18,898 nucleotides of DNA from CAZYYO01 sp964650965 (GCA_964650965.1 CAZYYO010000050.1:1-18898); one strand, 5' to 3'. Counted from the first letter of the stretch, positions 6,523 through 14,560 are shown. Numbers and translations are program-made. Notes: generated by a model from the letters alone, not told the origin.

Positions 6523-7359
6523 ATGGCAGAAGTAACAAATGTACAGGACGTTGTTATTACAAAAAAAGACGTTAAAAAGGCATGGCTATATTATTATTTC
6601 ATAGCTGAAATGGGAATTACATACGAAAGATTACAGGCATTGGGATTTTGTACATCATTAATTCCTATCCTGGAAAGATTATATCCAGACAAAGAAGAGT
6701 TAAAGCAGGCATTAACCAGACATTTGGTATTCTACAATACCGAGGCAGTATATGGTTCTATGATTAACGGAATTACCATCGCAATGGAAGAGCAGAGAGC
6801 AAAAGGAGAGGATATCTCCGATGATGCAATTACCGGAGCAAAAATCGGTCTGATGGGACCTTTGGCAGGTGTTGGAGATGCAATTGACTGGGCAACCTTA
6901 AAACCAATCATCTTCGGTCTTGCAGCTTCTATCTCAGCAGCAGGTAACCCATTAGGATGTTTCGTATTATTACTGTTACCAATCATTCAGGTAATCGTTG
7001 GAACAAATCTTGCAGCCTATGGTTATGAAATGGGTAAAGATTCCATTAAGACCGTATTACAGTCAGGACAGCTTCAGAAGTTAATTATGGGAGCCAGTAC
7101 CTTAGGATTGTTCATGATGGGTGCTATGTCCTCTAGTTATGTTAAGCTGGCAACACCGTTACAAGTGAACTTCAGTAGTTCAACCGATCCATTTGTATTA
7201 CAGACTGTATTAGATAATATTGCTCCTGGATTATTACCATTGGCAGCAGTCTTCGGAGTATATTGGTGGATAACCAAGAAAAATCAGAACTTTGCACTTA
7301 TATCAGTTATCATTCTTGCAATCTCTCTGGTTGGAGCATTCTTCGGTATATTTGCATAA
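6523..7359 (+). CDS. Mannose-family PTS EIID membrane component
   Basis: Second membrane subunit of the mannose-type permease. The 278-residue protein begins with the amphipathic EIID segment (TKKDVKKAWLYYYFIAEMGITYERLQALGF). It contains the hallmark GLMGPLAGVGDAIDW at about residues 111-125 and has hydrophobic segments in the C-terminal half, ending in a membrane helix. The start is ATG 6523, eight bases after GGAGGAGG; an upstream in-frame GTG at 6514 overlaps that site and is unlikely. With EIIA, EIIB and EIIC the permease is complete. No terminator separates it from the dehydrogenase 41 bases downstream. Confidence 0.94.
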   Translation: MAEVTNVQDVVITKKDVKKAWLYYYFIAEMGITYERLQALGFCTSLIPILERLYPDKEELKQALTRHLVFYNTEAVYGSMINGITIAMEEQRAKGEDISDDAITGAKIGLMGPLAGVGDAIDWATLKPIIFGLAASISAAGNPLGCFVLLLLPIIQVIVGTNLAAYGYEMGKDSIKTVLQSGQLQKLIMGASTLGLFMMGAMSSSYVKLATPLQVNFSSSTDPFVLQTVLDNIAPGLLPLAAVFGVYWWITKKNQNFALISVIILAISLVGAFFGIFA

Positions 7360-7400
7360 ATAACATCGTCATAAAGTAGAGAGGAAAAGGAGAGAGGAAT

Positions 7401-8450
7401 ATGAGCTTTGATGGAGTCGTAAGATATGGCGTCCTTACCAAGGATCACCATGCGGAAGTAAGAGAAATGCAGCTTCCGGAATTAAAAGAAGGAGAAGTAT
7501 TAGTAAAACAGGAGACCTGCAATATCTGTACCACAGATTATCAGCAGTGGCTTGGATTAAGAGAACATCAGGGATATCCTATGGCTGGCGGACATGAAAG
7601 CAGCGGTATCGTAGTAGAGGTGGCCGATGATGTTACAGAATTTCAGGTTGGTGACAGAGTCAGCTTCTGTTACGCATACTGTGGCTCCTGTAAAATGTGT
7701 AAAATTGGCAGAACGGATAAGTGCGTAAAGAGAAACACATTCCAGGTGATTCCCGGAGTAAAGGGTGACTTTGGATTTGCATCCTATGCTATTCGAAAAG
7801 CAAAATTCCTTGTAAAAACAGGTAAGAATCTGAATCCATCCGCAGCAGGCTTTGTAGAGCCTTTGGCAACGGTATGTAGTGCGCAGGAACGTTTAGAGCA
7901 TAAATTAGGCAAAACAACACTTGTAATTGGAGCAGGCACCATGGGCTTATTAAATGCCCAGGTGGCAAGACTCCATGGATGTAAGGTAATTGTATCTGAA
8001 TTAATGGAAAATAAGATTGAGCGGGCACAGTCCATGGGATTTGATGTAGTAAATCCGAAAGTAAAGCCTGTAAAGGAGCAGCTGAAAGATCTTCTGGGAA
8101 CAGATACCGTTGACTGCGTTATCTTAGGCGTAGGCGCCAAGGCAGCAGCAGAGCAGTCATTGGATCTGGTAAAGGAAAAGGATGGAGAGATATTATTCTT
8201 CTCTGCTGGCTTCCCGGTTCCAGAATTAGAGATTAGTGGTAATGACATTCATTATAGAAGATTGAAATTAATCGGAGCATTTGAAGCTTATATTGAGAAC
8301 TTCTATATGGCTGCAGAGTTATTAGAGAAGGGACTGATTGATACCATGCTATTGGTAGAAACAGTATTTCCGTTATCACAAATTGATGAAGCGTTCAAAT
8401 ATGCAAGTGAGCCTGGCAGATACCGTGTCAGCGTAGACGTGCAGAAATAA
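7401..8450 (+). CDS. Zinc-dependent alcohol/polyol dehydrogenase (MDR family, sorbitol/threonine dehydrogenase-like)
   Basis: NAD(P)-dependent medium-chain dehydrogenase that probably oxidises a hydroxyl of the imported sugar or polyol phosphate. In 349 residues I see the catalytic zinc ligands Cys43 (NICTTD) and GHE (His65, Glu66), the structural zinc quartet Cys94, Cys97, Cys100 and Cys108, and the Rossmann motif VIGAGTMGLLNAQVA. The second strand ends in VIVSELMENK; the acidic residue there favours NAD over NADP. Relatives near PTS and aldolase genes include L-sorbose-1-phosphate reductase, galactitol-1-phosphate dehydrogenase and E. coli YdjJ/YdjL, so a phosphorylated substrate is reasonable but not shown. 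It lies between EIID and the aldolase in one operon, with a good AGGAGAGAGG site. An extra Cys90 is present just ahead of the zinc lobe. Confidence 0.88.
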   Translation: MSFDGVVRYGVLTKDHHAEVREMQLPELKEGEVLVKQETCNICTTDYQQWLGLREHQGYPMAGGHESSGIVVEVADDVTEFQVGDRVSFCYAYCGSCKMCKIGRTDKCVKRNTFQVIPGVKGDFGFASYAIRKAKFLVKTGKNLNPSAAGFVEPLATVCSAQERLEHKLGKTTLVIGAGTMGLLNAQVARLHGCKVIVSELMENKIERAQSMGFDVVNPKVKPVKEQLKDLLGTDTVDCVILGVGAKAAAEQSLDLVKEKDGEILFFSAGFPVPELEISGNDIHYRRLKLIGAFEAYIENFYMAAELLEKGLIDTMLLVETVFPLSQIDEAFKYASEPGRYRVSVDVQK

Positions 8451-8480
8451 TGTAAAACACAAAAGAATGGAGGAAGAAAC

Positions 8481-9344
8481 ATGTTAGTAAATATGAAAGA
8501 CTTATTAGCGGTTGCTAATAAAGAAAATTTTGCAGTACCCGCATTTAACATTAGTGATTATGCAATGTTCAATGGGGTTATGGAAACCAGTGAAAAGGCA
8601 GATGCACCTGTAATTATCGCAATTCATCCAGATGAATTACATCACATAGGTACAGAAGTAGTACAGGCAATCAGAGAACGTGCACATAAATCTACCGTTC
8701 CGGTATGTATCCACTTAGATCACGGCGCATCCTATGAACAGGTGATTTTAGCAATTCAAAGCGGATTTACCTCCGTTATGATTGATGGCTCTAGTATTCC
8801 TTTTGAGGATAATATTGCAGCATGCAAGAAGGTTGTTGAGGCAGCTCATGCAGTCAATGTTTCTGTAGAAGGAGAATTAGGTACCATTGGAACCACAGAC
8901 GTAAATAATGGTGAAGGCGGAGCAGATGAAATTATTTATACGAATCCAGAGGATGCCAGAATATTTGTAGAAAAGTCTGGTGTAGATACGTTGGCAATCG
9001 CTATTGGAACCTGCCATGGAATCTATCCAAAGGGAGTAACCCCACATTTGAAACTGGATTTGTTAAAAGAAATCAAAGCAAAGGTATCCATTCCATTGGT
9101 ACTTCACGGCGGATCCAACAATCCAGATGACGAAATCGGCGAATCTGTTACTTTAGGTGTTAATAAAATTAACATTTCCAGTGATATTAAGGTAGCTTTC
9201 TACATGAAGATGAGAGAAGTCTTAAAGGATGAAGGCTTAAGAGAACCGAATATGATTGAGCCAGAATGTATCAAAGCAATGGAAGAAGTAGCACTCCATA
9301 AGATTAAATTATTCCAGGCAGACGGCAAAGCAGCATTATATTAA
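8481..9344 (+). CDS. Class II (zinc) ketose-phosphate aldolase, fructose/tagatose-bisphosphate aldolase family
   Basis: Zinc-dependent aldolase that releases dihydroxyacetone phosphate from a ketose phosphate. The 287 residues carry HLDHG (general base Asp80, zinc ligand His81), VEGELG, TCHG (His179) and LHGGS (His209), all in normal order. The phosphate-binding loops are variant: LHGGSNNPDDEI where GatY/KbaY-type enzymes have a glycine after the serine, and NISSDIK where others have N-x-x-T-E/D. The C-terminus KIKLFQADGKA resembles that of E. coli YdjI as I remember it. No sugar kinase is encoded in the operon, so the substrate is probably a monophosphate, as for IolJ or YdjI, rather than fructose-1,6-bisphosphate. 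The start ATG 8481 has GGAGGAA upstream. The family is certain; the substrate is not. Confidence 0.9.
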   Translation: MLVNMKDLLAVANKENFAVPAFNISDYAMFNGVMETSEKADAPVIIAIHPDELHHIGTEVVQAIRERAHKSTVPVCIHLDHGASYEQVILAIQSGFTSVMIDGSSIPFEDNIAACKKVVEAAHAVNVSVEGELGTIGTTDVNNGEGGADEIIYTNPEDARIFVEKSGVDTLAIAIGTCHGIYPKGVTPHLKLDLLKEIKAKVSIPLVLHGGSNNPDDEIGESVTLGVNKINISSDIKVAFYMKMREVLKDEGLREPNMIEPECIKAMEEVALHKIKLFQADGKAALY

Positions 9345-9354
9345 AGAGGATGAG

Positions 9355-10389
9355 ATGAATTATCACGAAGAGAAGAAGTATACAGGACATAGGGACCAGC
9401 TGTTAAAGGTTCGGAAAGTACAATGTGAAGAAGGAAAAGCAAAAGGGTGTGACTTACTAGAAGTGTTGAATTCCCAGGGACTTGCCTTTGATGTAAATAT
9501 CAGCAGAGGAATGGATATCTCCTATCTTTCCTATCAGGGGAAAAGTATCGGATATCAGTCAGCCAGTGGTATTGTGGCACCGGAATATTTTGACAATCAG
9601 GGATTGGAATTCCTAAAAAGCTTCACCGTTGGATTTCTCACAACCTGCGGTCTCCAAATGATTGGAGCACCTAACGAATATCAGGGAAAGCAGTATGGAC
9701 TCCATGGCAATATTTCCAATACCCCTGCTTCCAATTTCTCATATGAAATTCTAGAGGAAAATACACTGGGAATTGAAATCGAAGGGAAAATGGAAGAGGC
9801 GGTAATCTTCGGTGATAAATTATCACTGAAAAGGAAAATAGCATGTGATTATACAGGACGTACGATTACATTAGAGGATACGGTAAGAAATGAAGGCTAC
9901 AACAAAGCGCGACATATGATTTTGTACCACTGCAACCTGGGATACCCATTACTTACCCCCAGTAGTGAGGTTTATATTCCCAGTAGCAAGGTGGTTCCCA
10001 GAGATGAGCATGCAGCACAGGGTTTGCATCAATGGATGAAGATGGAAGAGGCACAGGCCGATTACCAGGAGATGTGCTATTATCATACACTGATTCCAGA
10101 TGAAAGAGGATATGCTACCGTTGCTGTATATCAACCGGAATTGAATATGGGAATAAGTATAGAGATTGATCTTCATACCTTAGACCATTTCATACAATGG
10201 AAAATGATGGGAGCCAAGGATTATGTGTGCGGCTTAGAACCGGCAAATGCAACCATAGATGGAATTCAGGATGCAATAGATAACGGTTCCATGAAATATC
10301 TTAATCCCCAGGAAGAAGTAACCTATCATTTGAAGTTTACCATATTAAATGACCAAGAAGAATTTCAGGCGCTTAAGAGAGAAGGATAA
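9355..10389 (+). CDS. DUF4432 aldose 1-epimerase-like protein
   Basis: A 344-residue protein of the galactose-mutarotase fold, DUF4432 branch. Family-like stretches are FDVNISRGMDIS (about 45-56), QYGLHGNISNTPA (113-125), ILYHCNLGYPLL (189-200) and CGLEPAN (292-298). His192 and Glu295 are plausible counterparts of the catalytic His and Glu of mutarotases; that match is inferred from motif position only. The expected role is interconversion of sugar anomers or a related carbohydrate epimerisation feeding the adjacent isomerase or dehydrogenase. No signal peptide, so cytoplasmic. It starts ten bases after the aldolase stop with AGAGGATGAG as its site, and ends two bases before the cupin gene, so the three are tightly coupled. 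Exact reaction unknown. Confidence 0.82.
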   Translation: MNYHEEKKYTGHRDQLLKVRKVQCEEGKAKGCDLLEVLNSQGLAFDVNISRGMDISYLSYQGKSIGYQSASGIVAPEYFDNQGLEFLKSFTVGFLTTCGLQMIGAPNEYQGKQYGLHGNISNTPASNFSYEILEENTLGIEIEGKMEEAVIFGDKLSLKRKIACDYTGRTITLEDTVRNEGYNKARHMILYHCNLGYPLLTPSSEVYIPSSKVVPRDEHAAQGLHQWMKMEEAQADYQEMCYYHTLIPDERGYATVAVYQPELNMGISIEIDLHTLDHFIQWKMMGAKDYVCGLEPANATIDGIQDAIDNGSMKYLNPQEEVTYHLKFTILNDQEEFQALKREG

Positions 10390-10391
10390 CA

Positions 10392-11594
10392 ATGGCAGAA
10401 ATGAAATTAATTGAAGAAACATTGCAAAAGGGTGATGGCATCTTTCGAATGATTCCCAACTTTATACCAAGATCCTTTGGCAAGGCCGGACATCGCATGA
10501 AACTACACCCAGATGACTACTATGCATGTGGAATGGAAAGCGGATCCATTACAGAACGTTGGTTCACCTCCAGCGTTGTTGCAAACAATAGACCAACGGC
10601 AAAAGAAGACGAAGGAATCAGCTATATCGCAGTAGATTATCATTCGGATGAGAAGTTCTCCTTTCCAGAGGCGGTGGAGAAGCTGGGAGCTAAGATGATT
10701 GGTGAGAAGATGATGGAACAGTATGGCACCTGGCCAATGTTTGCCAAATTCTTCGACAATGCAACTCCTTTGTTTCATCATATTCATCCTAGATTTGAGG
10801 ATGCAGCGAGAATTGGTAAGGAAGGAAAACCGGAGTGCTATTATTTCCCCAAACAGATGAATAATCATGTAGGAGAGGCGGGCTATACCTATTTTGGATT
10901 TGATCCGGATACCGACCCACAGGAAGTAAAAAATAGAATTGCAAAGTTTACCACAGAGGATACAAGAATTACAGAATTATCCAGAGCATACCGGGTAGAG
11001 CTGGGTACCGGATGGTATACAGCACCTGGAGTCATCCACGCCCCGGCCTCTGTATTAACCTACGAACCTCAATGGAATTCAGATGTAAATGCAGTATTTG
11101 AAAATGTGGTATCAGGAGAAGTATATCCACCACATATGCTGGATGAATCATTACCAGAGGAAGATCAGGGAAATGTAGAGAAGATATTCCAGCTTCTAGA
11201 CTGGGATGCCTGTACAGATAAGGATTATAAGAAGCATTATTTCCGTCCACCAGTGGTAGTAAGAGAAACGAGCCAGTACATAGAGAAATGGATTGCTTAT
11301 GGTAATCCATATGTAGGAGCCAAGGAGCTAACGGTATACCCAGGTGAAACGGTTACCATTGATGATAACACGCCATATAAATGTATTCTTGTTCAAGGTC
11401 ATGGAAAATTAGGGGTGTACGATTGTGAAACCCCAACGCTGATTCGCTATGGAAAGCAAACCAGTGATGAATTTTTCGTAACTGCTGCTGCAGCAGAAAA
11501 GGGAGTAACCATTGTAAATGAAAGCAAGGTAGAACCCCTGGTAATGCTAAAGCATTTTCCATATAATGAAGAAATTCCGCAAGTGGAAGAGTAA
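10392..11594 (+). CDS. Phosphomannose-isomerase-like cupin protein, putative sugar isomerase
   Basis: A 400-residue protein resembling class I mannose-6-phosphate isomerase in fold and metal site. The segment LFHHIHPRFEDAARIGKEGKPECYYF (127-152) matches the ManA region that supplies Gln, His and Glu ligands, but here the first ligand would be His130 rather than Gln, giving H-x-H (130, 132) with Glu148. TGWYTAPGVIHAP (206-218) supplies His216. A second cupin-like beta region runs from about 305 to the end (LTVYPGETVTIDDNTPYKCILVQGHGKLGVYD). It lacks the ManA C-terminal arginine signature as far as I can see, and is longer than short bacterial ManA proteins (about 310-320). I infer an aldose-ketose isomerase for the transported sugar or its phosphate. 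The AAGGA site is modest, and translational coupling with the preceding gene two bases away is likely. Last gene of the operon. Confidence 0.68.
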   Translation: MAEMKLIEETLQKGDGIFRMIPNFIPRSFGKAGHRMKLHPDDYYACGMESGSITERWFTSSVVANNRPTAKEDEGISYIAVDYHSDEKFSFPEAVEKLGAKMIGEKMMEQYGTWPMFAKFFDNATPLFHHIHPRFEDAARIGKEGKPECYYFPKQMNNHVGEAGYTYFGFDPDTDPQEVKNRIAKFTTEDTRITELSRAYRVELGTGWYTAPGVIHAPASVLTYEPQWNSDVNAVFENVVSGEVYPPHMLDESLPEEDQGNVEKIFQLLDWDACTDKDYKKHYFRPPVVVRETSQYIEKWIAYGNPYVGAKELTVYPGETVTIDDNTPYKCILVQGHGKLGVYDCETPTLIRYGKQTSDEFFVTAAAAEKGVTIVNESKVEPLVMLKHFPYNEEIPQVEE

Positions 11595-11615
11595 GCAGTT
11601 CATACAAAAGAGAAA

Positions 11616-11668
11616 ACAAAAAAACCACCCTTTCAGTTATTATAAAATGGCTGAAGGGGTGGTTTTAT
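11616..11668. terminator. Strong intrinsic terminator closing the PTS operon
   Basis: Arms at 11621-11636 (AAAACCACCCTTTCAG) and 11651-11666 (CTGAAGGGGTGGTTTT) pair over 16 bases with a single G-U-type mismatch and a 14-base loop. The A run before it and the T run after it would let it act on both strands. It separates the GH3 gene from the operon. Confidence 0.9.
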
Positions 11669-11707
11669 ATGATTTCCTTAAAAATTAAACAAAAACGGGA
11701 AAAGAGA

Positions 11708-11748
11708 CTAGAACTTTCCTCAATATCAGATATAATGAAAGTAGTTCT
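11708..11748 (+). promoter_or_regulatory. Candidate GH3 promoter inside an imperfect inverted repeat
   Basis: A perfect TATAAT (11731-11736) lies about 60 bases before the GH3 start, but the expected -35 position (11708-11713, CTAGAA) is a poor match. It is flanked by AGAACTTTC (11710-11718) and GAAAGTAGTTCT (11737-11748), which form an imperfect inverted repeat with a two- to three-base insert. A strong -10, weak -35 and flanking dyad suggest a regulated promoter. The regulator is unknown, and this dyad does not resemble the CACA boxes upstream of the PTS operon. Confidence 0.45.
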
Positions 11749-11797
11749 GTCAACGTGCAGAAGAACAATAAGACAGATGTAAGGAGGAGGTTTATCT

Positions 11798-14392
11798 ATG
11801 GGAAAGGTATATGCAACAACAGATCCCAATATTACCAAGAGAGAACAGCGTAATATGGATCGAGTAAGAAACATTGCAGCACAGGGAATGGTGCTGCTAA
11901 AGAACGAAGGTGGTCTGCCGCTGTCTTCTGATGTGAAGCGCATCGCATTATTTGGAAATGGTGCCAGAAGAACCATCAAGGGGGGTACTGGTTCCGGAGA
12001 TGTAAATACCAGATTTAATGTTACAGTGGAACAGGCATTTGAAGAGGCTGGCTATCAGGTCATGACCAAGGGCTGGATGGATAAATTAGATGGTGTGGTT
12101 CAGCAGGCACAGATGGTGTATTTTGGAAAGCTAAAAGAGAAAATGGCATCAGGGGATCCGATGGTATTTATACAGGAGTTTATGGGAAACCCATTCCAGG
12201 AGCCGAAAACAGCAGTTCCTACCTTTGAAGATATGCCGGCAGCAGATGCAGCAGTATTTGTAATTGCAAGAAATTCCGGAGAGGGAGCCGACCGACATAA
12301 TGTACCTGGAGATTATCGTTTAGAAGCAGGGGAAATAGAGAGCATCAAAGAGATTGTAGCTAAGTACGGCTCTGTGGTTGTAGTATTAAATGTAGGTGGA
12401 GTCATGGATACCTCCGAATTAAATGCAATCCAGGGTGTGTCCGCAATTCTTCTTATGAGCCAGTGTGGCAATGTGGGAACCAGAGCACTTGTGGATATTC
12501 TTCGGGGAGATCAGGTTCCCAGTGGAAAACTTACCACTACCTGGGCTAAGAAGTATGGGGATTATGCATCTGCAGAAACCTTTAGTCATATGAATGGGAA
12601 TATTGATGATGAGTATTATACCGATGGAATCTATATAGGCTATCGTTATTTCGACAGCTTTAACATTACACCAGCTTATGAATTTGGATTTGGTTTGTCT
12701 TATACCCAGTTTGAAATAGGCGAGGGAGTGATGTCCATTGCTGGAAATAAGATCTCCGTAACAGTTCCTGTAACCAATACAGGAGATCAGTATTCTGGAA
12801 GAGAGGTTGTTCAGGTATATGTATCTGCACCTGCAGGAAATATTGAGAAGCCATATCAGGAGCTGAAGGGTTATGCTAAGACACCCGTTCTTGCCCCAGG
12901 AGAGACCGCAGCAATTACCGTAGAGTTTGCCGCAGAATCTATGGCATCCTATTGTGAGAAATGTGCAAGCTATGTATTAGAGCCGGGTAAATACTACGTT
13001 CGTGTTGGAAACAGCTCTCGTAATACCCATGTCATCGGAGCAGTACAGGTGGATGAGTTAATTGTTACAGAGAAATTATCCAACCGGATTCCTAAGGATG
13101 AAGAGGTTAAGGAAATTTCCGCAGCAAATGCAACACCATACAGCTATCAGGAAGAAGTAGTGGAATTAGAGGCGGCTTCAGAATGTGCATTGGTATTAGA
13201 TCCTGCGGATATTACAACGAAGGAAGCCAAATATCATCCGGCAGTGGAGCTGCCAGCATCTACATCCAATCAGAAGTGGACCGTTTCTGATATTTTGGAT
13301 GGAAAATGTACACCGGAGGATCTGGTGGCACAGCTTACCATAGAAGAGATGGCAGATTTATGTGTTGGCGGACAAAAGCCGACAGAAGGCGGTATGGGCT
13401 CTATCATTGGAAATGCAGCAACCTTAGTTCCGGGAGCAGCAGGAGAGACTACTATGAAGCTGTTAGAGAGCCGTGGATTAGAGGCTATGGTTCTGGCAGA
13501 CGGACCGGCAGGACTGCGCCTGAATAAAGAATTCGCAGTTGATACCAACGGCGAGATTATTAAGGAAAGTCTTGGTTCACCAATGCCAGGACTGGAGATG
13601 ATTATGCCTCAGGAGGCACCGGAGATTCCACAGGATGCCCAGTGGCACTATCAGTATGCTACCGCAATTCCAATTGCCACGCAGTTAGCACAAAGCTGGG
13701 ATGTGGACAATATAGAAGAAGCTGGTAAAATTGTGGGAGAAGAAATGGTAGAAATGGGGGTTCAGCTGTGGCTGGCACCAGGAATGAATATTCATAGAAA
13801 CCCACTGTGCGGACGTAACTTCGAGTATTATTCAGAGGATCCACTGGTAAGTGGACGCTGTGCAGCTGCAGATACCAGAGGCGTTCAGTCCTATGCCGGA
13901 ATCGGTACTACCATTAAGCATTTTGCATTGAATAATCAGGAAGATAATCGTCAGTTCTCCAATGCACATATTAGTGAACGTGCAGCAAGAGAGATTTATC
14001 TGAAGGGATTTGAAATCTGTGTGAAGGAAGCGCAGCCACGTTCGATTATGAGCAGCTACAATCTAATCAATGGCATTCATGCAGCCAATAATTATGATAC
14101 CATCAATGCCATTGCAAGAGATGAGTGGGGCTTTGAAGGAGTACTTATGACGGACTGGTTTACCACCGGAGGCTTCGGAGACGGAGACCACAAGTATCCA
14201 ACCTCTACACCGTCCAGATGTATCTACGCAGGAAATGACCTGATTATGCCAGGAAATGCAGGAGATGTTGCTAATATTATTGCAGCTGTAGATGCTCCCG
14301 CAGGCAGCGTAGACTGGCCAATCACCAAAGCAGACCTTCAGGCCTGTGCCGTAAGAATTGTAAGAAGTATTGTGGGAAGCTCACTTTACTAG
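11798..14392 (+). CDS. Glycoside hydrolase family 3 beta-glycosidase with reversed domain order
   Basis: Probable intracellular beta-glucosidase or related exo-glycosidase. The usual GH3 order is inverted. The GH3_C domain comes first (about residues 28-300: GMVLLKNEGGLPL, GTGSGDVN, SGEGADR with the expected acid/base Glu162, then FGFGLSYT). A fibronectin-III-like domain follows (about 318-405). The catalytic GH3_N barrel comes last (about 500-835: LADGPAGLR, PGMNIHRNPLCGRNFEYYSEDP, KHFALNNQE, MSSYNLING, and the nucleophile Asp786 in GVLMTDW). Such permuted enzymes are known from Butyrivibrio and Ruminococcus, so this is a real architecture, not a rearrangement. No signal peptide or anchor is visible, placing it in the cytoplasm. 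AAGGAGGAGG precedes ATG 11798. It sits between two terminators as a one-gene unit. GH3 enzymes normally use unphosphorylated glycosides, so it probably does not act on a PTS-phosphorylated product. Confidence 0.93.
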   Translation: MGKVYATTDPNITKREQRNMDRVRNIAAQGMVLLKNEGGLPLSSDVKRIALFGNGARRTIKGGTGSGDVNTRFNVTVEQAFEEAGYQVMTKGWMDKLDGVVQQAQMVYFGKLKEKMASGDPMVFIQEFMGNPFQEPKTAVPTFEDMPAADAAVFVIARNSGEGADRHNVPGDYRLEAGEIESIKEIVAKYGSVVVVLNVGGVMDTSELNAIQGVSAILLMSQCGNVGTRALVDILRGDQVPSGKLTTTWAKKYGDYASAETFSHMNGNIDDEYYTDGIYIGYRYFDSFNITPAYEFGFGLSYTQFEIGEGVMSIAGNKISVTVPVTNTGDQYSGREVVQVYVSAPAGNIEKPYQELKGYAKTPVLAPGETAAITVEFAAESMASYCEKCASYVLEPGKYYVRVGNSSRNTHVIGAVQVDELIVTEKLSNRIPKDEEVKEISAANATPYSYQEEVVELEAASECALVLDPADITTKEAKYHPAVELPASTSNQKWTVSDILDGKCTPEDLVAQLTIEEMADLCVGGQKPTEGGMGSIIGNAATLVPGAAGETTMKLLESRGLEAMVLADGPAGLRLNKEFAVDTNGEIIKESLGSPMPGLEMIMPQEAPEIPQDAQWHYQYATAIPIATQLAQSWDVDNIEEAGKIVGEEMVEMGVQLWLAPGMNIHRNPLCGRNFEYYSEDPLVSGRCAAADTRGVQSYAGIGTTIKHFALNNQEDNRQFSNAHISERAAREIYLKGFEICVKEAQPRSIMSSYNLINGIHAANNYDTINAIARDEWGFEGVLMTDWFTTGGFGDGDHKYPTSTPSRCIYAGNDLIMPGNAGDVANIIAAVDAPAGSVDWPITKADLQACAVRIVRSIVGSSLY

Positions 14393-14401
14393 AAATAAGA
14401 A

Positions 14402-14456
14402 CAGAAGCCGTACCCAGAAGAAACGTAAGCTTTTTCTGGGTGTCGGCTTCTTTTTA
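14402..14456 (+). terminator. Intrinsic terminator after the GH3 gene
   Basis: AGAAGCCG-T-ACCCAGA (14403-14418) pairs with TCTGGGT-GT-CGGCTTCT (14435-14451), followed by a T run at 14451-14455. The stem is GC-rich with one small internal bulge. Confidence 0.9.
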
Positions 14457-14494
14457 TGCAATAAAGAAAGCGGCCCTTGTGTAACATCAAATAT

Positions 14495-14523
14495 TTGCCC
14501 GGTAAAATGTTATGGTGTATAGT
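14495..14523 (+). promoter_or_regulatory. Promoter of the two-component/ABC operon
   Basis: TTGCCC (14495-14500), a 17-base spacer and TATAGT (14518-14523) give a good sigma-A promoter about 38 bases before the response regulator start. GTAACAT (14481-14487) and ATGTTA (14507-14512) flank the -35 as a small dyad, possibly a binding site. Confidence 0.65.
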
Positions 14524-14560
14524 GAATAAAACACAGGAATGGAAGAAAGGAAGATTCCCC

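Noticed and set aside
2740..11594. Sulfoquinovose or fructoselysine/glucoselysine pathway
   Set aside because: No transaldolase, sulfo-sugar enzymes or alpha-glucosidase typical of sulfoquinovose use, and no SIS-domain deglycase typical of the fructoselysine/glucoselysine PTS operons.
11798..14392. Reversed GH3 domain order as a sign of local rearrangement or assembly error
   Set aside because: The reading frame is continuous, all active-site motifs are intact, and the C-Fn3-N order is an established GH3 form in related anaerobes.
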